A program made the position numbers and the translations under genes. A DNA stretch of 64,000 bases, from assembly GCF_029227915.1 (NCBI RefSeq), contig NC_079884.1, positions 24,428,001 through 24,492,000 of the forward strand, read 5' to 3'. This DNA is from Hydractinia symbiolongicarpus. Lineage: Eukaryota; Cnidaria; Hydrozoa; Anthoathecata; Hydractiniidae. The notes below the pieces were generated by a model, which had not been told where the DNA came from, did no database searches, and worked only from the letters and a program-made list of their open reading frames with translations. Of the stretch, positions 47,513 to 56,411 are shown piece by piece (the first letter of the stretch is position 1; each line of letters starts with the position of its first letter).

Positions 47513-49430
47513 TCCTGCTGCCTTCATTGTATAGATCTTGAAACGCTGATCAAGAAAATGTATAGGATCATGTACTTGTGACAAACGATTGCAGAGATAT
47601 TAGGGTTTGAAGGTTTTTTGATGACGTCATCAACCCGTCCACTCCGAAACGGATTTGGGGACCCAGGTTTGGAAAAGTTACCCAAATTGGTCCTGGTGGT
47701 CCCTAGCTACCCACCCGGTGAAAAATCATTGACGTCACCACCTCGTTTCCAAGTTATTTGGCCCCAAAGGTTTAAGTGCACTGTAACGGCTTCATTAATT
47801 TAATATAGGATATTGACGTTAAAGTAGTGTTATTGACGTCGCGCCGTAACGTCATAAATTTAACATTTGAGACATACTTTTTTCGGCAACTTCAAAGAAA
47901 ATTTCGGCGATTTTAAAGGAAAATGACGATATCTACTATGACCGTCACATACACTCCGTATTATTATAAGAGATTGACGTGAAAGTAGTGTTATTGACTT
48001 CGCGCCGTAACGTCAGAAAATTTAACATATTAGACGCATTTTTCGGCGACATCAAAGAAAAATAAGCATATCAACTTTGCCTGTCACAGACACACGGAAC
48101 TGGCGTATTATTATATAGACTAGTCGACTAGTCGATAAGGCCCGTGGAAAAATCCACTTAGGCAGGATAACAGAGAAAAACAACCGTCATTAAAATTTTG
48201 ATGACGTCAGCAGAGACATGTCAGAACACAAAATGTTTTTTTCAGAAATGTGTATGCCTGTTGCCTTCATCGTATAGATCTTGAAACGCTGAGCAAGAAA
48301 ATGTATAGGATCATGTACTTTTGACAAACGGTTGCAGAGATATTAGGGTTTAAAGGTTTTTTAATGACGTCATCAACCCGTCCATTCCGAAACGGATTCG
48401 GGGATCCGGGTTTGGGAAAATTACCCAAATTGATCCTAGGTGGTCCCTAGTTACCCACGCGGTGAAAAAACATTGACGTCACCACCTCGTTTCCAAGTTA
48501 TTTGGCCTCAAAGTTTTAAGTGCATTGTAATGGCTTCACTAATCTTAATTAACTTTCCTTTGAGGTCAATACTATTTTATCGGTAAAGTTTGGTAAATTA
48601 CAGAACAATTTTATAGGCGATGTTTTATAGAATTTGTTAAAGAAAATTTTAAAGAATGTAATCCACTTTGCAAAAGTGACAGACAGACACACTTAGCGTA
48701 TTATTATAAGAGATAAGGCAGAAGAACAACGGAAAAATAGGTTGTTTTAGATTTTTTGCTGACATCAGCAGTGCAATTCCAAAAATTTTTGCGAAATTTA
48801 GTTTATTCGTTGCCTGTACTGTGCAGAGGTTTAAACGCTGACCAAGAAAATGTATATGATCATATCTTTTTGATAAGCGGTTAATGAGATATAAGGGTTT
48901 TAAAATTTTGCTGACGTCAGCAATGGCCAGTCAAACCTCCAAAAAGTTTTTTTCAGAAATTTGTATACCTGCTGCCTTCATTGTATAGGTCTTGAAACGC
49001 TGATCAAGAGACTGTATAGGATCGCGTATTTTTGACAAACGGTTGCAGAGATATTAGGGTTTGAAGGTTTTTTGATGACGTCATCAACCCGTCCATTGCG
49101 AAACGGAATCGGGGACCCAGGTTTGGGAAACCTATCCAAATTGGTCCCAGGTGGTCCATAGTTACCTACGCAGGAGATGACGTCAGTTATTTCCACCCGT
49201 TTCCAAGTTATTTAGCCTTAAATTTAAAAGTGCAATGCAATGGCTTCACTAATCTTAATATACTTTTCTTTGACGTCAATATTGCCTTAACGTCAAAGTT
49301 TGGTAATGTACAGAACAAATTTATAGACAATGTTTTATAGACTTTATCAAAGAAATTTTATCCACTTTGCAAAAGTCACAGACAGACAGACACCCACAAG
49401 GTGTATATATTGCAGACCACATTTTTTTGT
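47513..49430. repeat. Set of diverged 0.5-0.7-kb repeats carrying TGACGTCA motifs
   Basis: Four units start near 47513, 48243, 48795 (more diverged) and 48965. Shared order: TGCCTTCATTGTATAGATCT, AAACGCTGATCAAGAAAATG, TGCAGAGATATTAGGGTTTG, a palindromic ATGACGTCAT in three of the four (GCTGACGTCAGC in the diverged unit), CAACCCGTCCA, then a block around TCGTTTCCAAGTTATTTGGC. Units end in CAGACAGACAC or ACAGACACAC plus TATTATTATAAGAGA or similar, the same tail as the CCGTGG family. A head fragment with ATTTCCATTCGTTTCCATGT recurs near 54998. Unclassified interspersed element; no protein. Confidence 0.8.
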
Positions 49431-49439
49431 AATATCAAG

Positions 49440-50210
49440 AACCAAATGAATATGACGTCATTTTCATCCCTTGGACGCTATTTCGTGTGCCCGTAGCACG
49501 ACGTATTTTTTTTTTTTTGCGGACAGACAGGCAGAATACGTTTATTGTTATGAAGACTAGGCGGTAGTCCGTGGAAAAATCCACGGGTCGCCCGTCCTTT
49601 ATATATCGCATATTTGTTTCCGTGGCACAATGTTTTTTACCCGCACAAATAGACATTATTATTAAAGTCATGAATATGGTTACTGCCAAATTTTAGCTAA
49701 GGTCTAGAATCGAATTATATCTTTGATGCAACCGTGTGCAAAACTGTTTAGGAACAAATGCTTGATTTCAAAAATAATACACCCAAGTATTGATTTACGA
49801 CCTTTTCATATTAGACTCGCGCACTTATTGTTTATTATTTGTTTGACCCATACCAAAACTGTCATAATTCATACTGACGTCAACATGGCCTATTTTCTCG
49901 ATTTTTTGGACATTCGGGAGCCTTCGCGTTGATTGTTCCACAATGCGGACATCGTGCAACGTTCCTTACTCGTCATACACATCTGCCAACGTAAAACTCT
50001 CGTAGCCTTTCAGCAGCGGAGCATTCGGCAGGCAATGCTATACTGCCATTTCGAGAAATGATTAACAAACTATGCGCACGATTATAGTGTTTTTTTTTAA
50101 AAAAAAAAGAATAATGTTGTAGACGATCGCTGAAACAAAATCTATGAACTTCCGCTAATCACAATGATTGCTTTAACATTTCGGCAAACAAGTCAACTTC
50201 TTTAGTGCGT
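49440..50210. other. Intergenic DNA with one more CCGTGG-family unit
   Basis: At 49556-49590 is GTCCGTGGAAAAATCCACGG followed by CGCCCGTCC. Otherwise no feature. Confidence 0.5.
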
Positions 50211-50216
50211 GTAATA

Positions 50217-50725
50217 CCTTGTCGGAGAAAAAAGTCAGGAAAAAATTTAGTCGGGGAAAAATTTAGTCATCTAAGGCAATTTTAGTCACTTTTCCCCGTC
50301 CAATTTTTTAAATTAGTCACATTTTCCCGACTAAATATTTTCGATATAAGAAGAACATAATGATGATATTTCTCAGTAGTCGTTAATTAACTGACTGATA
50401 AGGTTTGAAATAAATATTTTGCGCAAATTAAATTAGTTTTGTATATCTTTGGTTTCCAAGTAAACCCCCACTAACAGGGTGAAATTATAGTGCTTCACAG
50501 GAGAAGACACCGATAACATGAATGCCAAAAATTCGATAAAAAAGATTCGGAAATACTTTTTTCAGGGAAAAACCTTGGAAAGGTTTTGGCCAGAGCAAAA
50601 AAAAAAGTCAGGGAAAATTTTTGGTCGGGTGCAGAAAAGTCGGGGGGAAATTTGGTCGGGGAAAATTTTAGTCACCCCACCAATAAATTGGTCACTTTTT
50701 CCCGACTTTTTTCTCCCCGACAAGG
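50217..50725. mobile_element. MITE with TA-type flanks, 509 bp
   Basis: The left end is CCTTGTCGGAGAAAAAAGTC and the right end closes with its near-complement, GACTTTTTTCTCCCCGACAA followed by GG. TA dinucleotides lie at 50215-50216 and 50726-50727, fitting a Tc1/mariner-type TSD. GTCGGGGAAAAATTTAGTCA-like words are repeated in both orientations inside. Non-coding. Confidence 0.6.
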
Positions 50726-50812
50726 TAACATTTGCATGCCAATTCAACTGACTTAAGAATATTAGTATTTATTCTATTCCTCTTTTCCGCGTTCTATGTA
50801 CTCGCAATATTA

Positions 50813-51090
50813 GCGGAGATGGTGTAGTGGTAGTGCATTTGGTTTATAATCATAAGGTTTCAGGTTCGAGTCCCCCACTCCGGCGCACTTTAAATGTAGT
50901 GCTGTCAGCCCATTTGTTGCCATCTACGGATCGCCAACCGCCTTGTGTGGCAGGCAAGCAAGTTGGAGCAATGCTATACGTATCTCAGGCGGTAATATAA
51001 CACAGTTACAGTCGGAGAAGACGGAATGCCAGCCGTTAAGATAAAATTCCCAGGGACGTTGAACTTCCCGTTACTTACTTGATATTAAGG
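50813..51090 (+). repeat. tRNA-derived SINE-like element
   Basis: The head (50813-50884) looks like a tRNA: box A TGGTGTAGTGG at 50820-50830 and box B GGTTCGAGTCC at 50863-50873, spaced as in tRNA genes, with a possible UAU anticodon loop. The T stem and acceptor stem pair poorly, so it is not a working tRNA. It runs into a GC-richer non-tRNA body (GCCATCTACGGATCGCCAAC, TTGTGTGGCAGGCAAGCAAG). Head plus body is the layout of a SINE. The 3' limit is a guess. Confidence 0.6.
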
Positions 51091-52460
51091 AGCCAATCAA
51101 ATATAAACTTCAACCGACTCATAACCGGCTGATCCTTTTCACATCAACACGCTTATCAAAAAGCATAGAAGAATCTTAGGGGACAAGATTACTAACTTTT
51201 AAACCATCTTTTAAAGATCATGAGGAGATATTAAACTAGACAATTGCTTTTAGGGTACTTGTTTTCAAGAATTTGTATTTCAAGGATTTAGCAAGCAAAC
51301 TATTTAACAAGAAAACATTTTTTTTTCGTTATGCGTAATATATATTTTTCAGCATAAATCAACTTATAAACAAACATCCTAAAAAGAAAATCAATCGCTA
51401 TCTACGGTTGTCATCTTACACCAAATAACAACACAAAAGTTGTGGTAAAATTTGAAAAAGGTTGCAGCTTGTACAATTAAATTCATCCACCATCTTTAAA
51501 ATCAGGTTATGGAAAATAGTTACCAGACTGAAAATTTTATGTTGCTAACACACGTAAAGTCTTACGTGTGCAGCTCTTACAGCGGATACGAGAATGTATA
51601 AGGCCCCGCCATCACTATCATCATGACAACAAGCATGAAACAAACTTACCCCGCGAAGTATTAATATTGCTAGTTGACGTTTCGCCAATTAAAAACTCAT
51701 TCTATGATCAACCATAATATGGATGCTTTACATCTCCACCATATTTAGCTTGCATTTTGTGAATCATGTCACCCGTGACAGCCTTATTGCTGTATTAAAG
51801 AGATAAAGTCAAGATTAACCTATAACATTCAGATTTTTGTCCTGAAAATCCAAATTCTAAGGATCTCCTTCACCCGTATTATCATGGAACAAGTTCAATA
51901 ATGGGAATAACTTACTGAAAGCAGTGCTCGTTCTATTTAAAGTAGCTATCAATCACGTGAAATGGTGCCTGTTGGTACACGATTGTAGTACTGACTTCAA
52001 GCAACCCTTTGTTGAAAAGCGGAACTTATTAACGCGCACAAATTAATAACAATTTGTGCCCCTGAACATAACGCAAGTGACGAAATAGTTGTTGTCTGTA
52101 GTCAAAATGGAATGAAACAGTACAGAATAGGTGTAGACTGTTAAAACACTAGAATGATCAGTCTGCCAAGGGCTGTCACCAGTAGCAGCTGCGAGTGCTG
52201 TGTTGAAGAGATAAATTAAAAGATATCTTTGTTAGAAATTTTTTGTTCCTAGAATGTCCCGATAAAAGACGAGTTATTATAAGTTTAACTGCGAAAGTAA
52301 AATGCATTGAAAAATCGGGGCGTGTTTAGCGAGTGTCTTTACCACAGTTAAGGGTTAGTTTACATTATCCTTAAATAGAAGAACATTTACAAAACGGGGA
52401 CTTTAGACCGATGTTATAGGCCCTACAAAATAAAGGCAACAAGTAAACAAATTTCTGAAT
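51091..52460. other. Intergenic DNA, no gene recognised
   Basis: AT-rich; two loosely similar stretches near 51750 and 52170 (CACC(C/A)GT...AGCC/AGC...GCTGT) hint at an old repeat. No gene. Confidence 0.4.
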
Positions 52461-52472
52461 ATAAAGGCTGAA

Positions 52473-52530
52473 ATACACTATCATTTTTCAATGATCATTT
52501 TCCAATTATCATTGAAAAATGATAGTGTAT
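52473..52530. repeat. Subterminal hairpin in the Harbinger element
   Basis: 23-base perfect arms (ATACACTATCATTTTTCAATGAT and its complement) around a 12-base loop; the left arm is part of the TIR. In effect the TIR sequence is present twice, in opposite senses, at this end. Confidence 0.88.
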
Positions 52531-52576
52531 ACAGGAAAAAATGTCATTTTTTACGCTCTCATTTCCAATGATCCTT

Positions 52577-52614
52577 AAAAATTAAAAGTTGAACATGTTC
52601 AACTTTTAATTTTT
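52577..52614. repeat. 38-bp perfect palindrome
   Basis: AAAAATTAAAAGTTGAACA and its exact complement, centred on CATG, directly beyond the transposase stop codon. Confidence 0.88.
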
Positions 52615-52898
52615 CAATGACATTTTTTTTCTATTGTTTTAAATCGAATCCATTGTTTTCGCACACGTGTTTGTTGCACGCGATGTAGTTTAGGCGTAAA
52701 CATAGATAAAAACAAAGATTTGAACAAGTAATTAACGCAAGAAGCGACCAAAAATTTTATTGGAATTGGAGAAGCAAGCCCAGTTTGTGGGACGAGATGA
52801 TGTTTACAAAAGTAAATGGCCATACTTTCAGTCCTTGCTATTCCTACGTGACTCCATCGTCCCAAGAAAAACAACTTCTTCGATGGTGGGTAATAATT

Positions 52899-54600
52899 TC
52901 AGACAAATTTTTCTTGCCATGGAACAGCACCGGTGGAGTTAAAGTACGCACAAAATTTATCCCTAATAATTCTCGCATCATTTTTGTAGTTGTTGCTTCC
53001 AGCAAAATTAATCGACTCCATTCCTCTTTGTGTTTGTGAACGCCATTCACAACTGTGGACGGAACCATTTTTCAAATTTTCAACATCAAATGACCCTGGT
53101 GGTGAATACTCTGAGGGTTTTTTCTTACAAAGAAAATTGTGAAGTGCACAACATGCTAGCGTGACTTTTTTTACATTTTCAGGTGGTAGCAACATTGGTG
53201 ACAAAAAAACGCGAAATCTATTTGCTAATATCCCAAAAGCATTTTCTACTATACGGCGCGCTCTGCTTAATCGGTAGTTGAAAATTCGTTTCTCACGAGA
53301 TAAGCCCCGAAACGCATAGGGTTTCATGATATATTTTTTTAGCGGAAAAGCATTATCTGCGACTATGAAATGTGGTAGTAAATATTCCCCGTTTCCTACT
53401 AACCTTTGGGGTGGAATATTGACAACGTTGTCGTGTATGGCTTTTGAAAGTATAGAATTTTGATACACCGCTCCAACACTAATCCTGCCGTTGCAACCCA
53501 CATCAACGTAAATAAATTTGTAATTTGCATCGACAAGGGCGAGCAGAACAATGCTGAAAGTGCCTTTATATTTGAAATAAAACGATCCACTATTTTTTGG
53601 CTGCTTTATGACAATGTGCTTGCCATTCATAGAACCAATACAATTTGGAAAGGTCCAAAGTTCTTCATACTGCAACGCGATTTTCCGCCATTCCTCCTCT
53701 GTACATGGTGTCTAAACAAATTTATTATAGGAATTTGACTACAATGAAAATACAGCAGAAAATACATATTGAAGCACGCGATATCAGTTCCGGAAAACAC
53801 TGAGTGCAAATGAACTCTACGGTCGCACTCTTGGAGAGAGTCTAAAAGCCATTCCAGACAGAATGCAAAAAGAATACCTTAAAGTTAAAATACAGGCGCT
53901 CCTTTTTCAAGCTCAGATGGGATTACTCGCCAAGGAACTCTTCAACACATGCCACACAAAGTTACCCACCCTTTTCCTGTTTTACAGAATATGTACCGAC
54001 ACCCAGTGAACATATATCAAAACACTTATCAGAGTCGAGAAAGTTTCTCAGATCTCAATCCAGAAAGTGAGGACTCACAAAGTGCAGGGTATTAATGTGT
54101 GACTGCTAGTTTAGTACGTTTGATAAATTACTGAACGAAATATATATTTACCTTGAGGTATTTTTCTTTTAATTGCATGTAAATAGCTTCGCAAACTTCA
54201 GGGATGAACTGTGATAAAGTACTTTTGTGAACGCGAAATAAATACTGTAATTCGGCGTAATTTATCCCACATGATAAAAACTTCAAAGTTGCGGCTACTT
54301 TGACTTTAGCAGGAATTGGGTCTCGCAAATGCGTTGTTTTTTTCTCAATGTCAACTTCTATGAGATTTAGGAGCTTAATCAAAAATATTCGGCGGCATTC
54401 TTAAAAATCGCGTATACTCTGCAATTTCCTCTACACGCAGTTCATACACGAGAGTATTGTAGATGCCAAGTTCATTTCGCCTATTTCACCCATACATTTC
54501 TTTGCTTTCTTTTCCTACGTTTGGCTCTCTTTTTTGATAAAATATACACAACAACAGCAGCTGCTTTCTTCTTCAGAGTCCATGTTGCAAAGAAAAACAT
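52899..54600 (-). pseudogene. Harbinger (HARBI1-like) transposase, two exons, decayed
   Basis: Exon 2 (53711-52899) is open: TPCTEEEWRKIALQYEELW, then WTFPNCIGSMNGKHI, YLLPHFIVADNAFPL and RRIVENAFGIL, the three blocks of the DDE nuclease. The second Asp (VADNAF) and the Glu (VENAFGIL) are present; the first Asp, normally in a GA(I/M)DGKH context, is Asn. Exon 1 (about 54600-54152) carries the N-terminal helix-turn-helix region (RDPIPAKVKVAATLKFLSCG, later VHKSTLSQFIPEV). The intron 54151-53712 has a GT donor and AG acceptor in phase 0. Upstream of 54382 the frame is broken: an extra T near 54375 shifts FD|LLNL, and further shifts separate MDSEEES from the Arg/Lys-rich stretch. The family cuts and pastes DNA with an accessory Myb/MADF-like protein. 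The broken exon 1 and lost Asp suggest this copy is inactive. Confidence 0.85.
53808..54095 (+). pseudogene. C-terminal fragment of a MADF/BESS-type Harbinger accessory protein, antisense inside the transposase intron
   Basis: Frame from about 53808 reads ANELYGRTLGESLKAIPDRM then QKEYLKVKIQALLFQAQ, the pattern of a BESS motif that closes MADF-type DNA-binding proteins (second protein of many Harbinger elements). After a frameshift near 53980 it continues with YQNTYQSRESFSDLNPESED and stops with TAA at 54093-54095. The MADF/Myb part that should precede it is not found, since 52899-53711 is transposase on the other strand. So this is a truncated remnant, lying wholly within the 440-bp transposase intron. 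The BESS assignment is by eye. Confidence 0.55.
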
Positions 54601-54699
54601 GATAGTGTATTCGCGCCAAAATTTGTCATTTTTAATGTCATTGGAATGTATCATTGGAAAATGATCATTGAAAAATGATAGTGTATTTCAGCCTTTATG

Positions 54700-56300
54700 A
54701 TTTATAAAAATTATGCTTGCAAAATAATTCAAAACTTGCTCTAGAACTAAAGTAACTGAATTTTTAGCAGATAGTGGTATTTTAAACACATTTCAATCTT
54801 TTTATGAGGTTACAGAAAATGTGAAAATTAAGGAATGAGAATATTCATTTGAATGACGTCAGCAATTACGCGCCGATACAAATAATAATTATTCTTAGAA
54901 ATTTGCTTCCTTTTTGTTGCCGTTATTGGGCAGGGCCAGCAACGTTGATGAAGGTGGAATGGCCCAGCTTTAGAAGATTGGTGTCATTTTTATCAGTTAT
55001 TTCCATTCGTTTCCATGTTATTTGGCCTCAAAGTTTAAAATGAAATGCAAACGACTGCGAATGGACGAGAAAATAAATTGCTTACTTTTATTGACGTCAG
55101 TCTATGCATTAACGTTGTGCGTAACATCAAAACGTCAACAAAAAAGGCACTGCTTTGTTGATATGACATTAAAGGATTAACCACTTTGTCTCTTACAGAC
55201 ACGCGTAGTAAACATTGAGAAAACACCGAAAACAAAACTGGAGAAAGAAATGTAAAAAAAAAATGGAAGTAGAACGAATCGTTCAAGTTTGATTATTTGG
55301 AAAGCATTTGTAGATAATAAGTCGTGGTAAAGAAAGCACTGTCTTTCCCGCATCTCTTTGACTACCAATATACATATTTTCGAAGAAATAATTTTTTGAA
55401 AAATAGTCTCTTGGTTTTATTTTTCCCATATCAAGAATTAGTTTATCGTAATTAGTCAAAAGACCTAATTAATGGTATCGGTTCTTCGTTTACGTGTTTT
55501 CTGCTTTTGGTTGTTTTTTTCAATAAAAATCTAAAGAAATTTAGATGCCATTTGCTTAAATGTTTTTAACTCCTGAAGCTGAACAGTTAATCTTTCTTGC
55601 ACCCAATGATTCTGGGTAAAAGAAATTCCAATGTAGCTGCCTTAACTAAAATTTAAAGGGTAAATTCAGTTGGTAGATTCAGGATGCATGGAAAAAGGGC
55701 AATAATGAACATGTTATGACATAGAAAGGCTTTGATAAAAACATTTTTGGCCAATCCAGCCGCAAAATTTGTTAAGTTAGCAAGAGTTATTATGCTATGC
55801 AATATTTACCAACAGCATATAAAGTGTCTGGTCTATTAAATTAAAATACTCCGAATTTCTGTTAAGAGTTTCGCCGTTTTTTTACAACGGTCCATATGTT
55901 GAGTCAATTACAATCTTATATCAATCATTTTAAAGACTGACTAATATTTACATTAGTGTCGATATGAACATGTTGACACTGTGGGTTTGTAATCCTTCTG
56001 GTCAATAATTGTCTAAGCCATCATTATAACTTATTAGGTCAGATAAAACCATACTGTACGTATATAGGCATATTTCGCATAAAAAAGGTATAGTTACAAA
56101 AGTTTCCATAGACTTATATAATATACGTAACATATACATACAATACTACGGATTAATTGCAACTTTCCTTACTAAGCCAGGTGACTTGCAGAAGACAAAA
56201 GTAGTCTTATCATCGAGAACCTGTTATTTCTACGCAAAGCGTAGTTCCGCAGTGCCTGTTTGTGAGAAGGTAGCTATTTACTATTTAACGTTACAAACAA
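54700..56300. other. Intergenic DNA, no gene recognised
   Basis: AT-rich. A fragment of the 47.5-49.4 kb repeat family lies near 54840-55210. The 3' UTR of the LINE on the - strand should end within about 56290-56410. Confidence 0.4.
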
Positions 56301-56411
56301 GTTTATTAACAACAAATATATCCTAATCAATATAGCTAGGTATAAATAACAAAAGTATAATGAAATTAAAAAAATGAGAATGAAATCAAAATTAAAGAAA
56401 AAGAATTCAAA

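Larger units (their letters stand above)
52463..54696. mobile_element. PIF/Harbinger DNA transposon, 2234 bp
   Basis: Perfect 44-bp TIRs: the left begins AAAGGCTGAAATACACTATC at 52463 and the right end is its complement, ending at 54696. The symmetry runs on for two more bases (AT/AT), so the usual 3-bp TSD cannot be fixed. Between them lie a Harbinger-type transposase (- strand, with intron) and the C-terminal part of an accessory DNA-binding protein (+ strand). The left subterminal region has two strong palindromes (52473-52530 and 52577-52614). Confidence 0.88.

Noticed and set aside
50813-50884. A functional tRNA gene
   Set aside because: A and B boxes are good, but the T stem pairs only two or three of five positions and the acceptor stem needs a bulge; better read as a SINE head.
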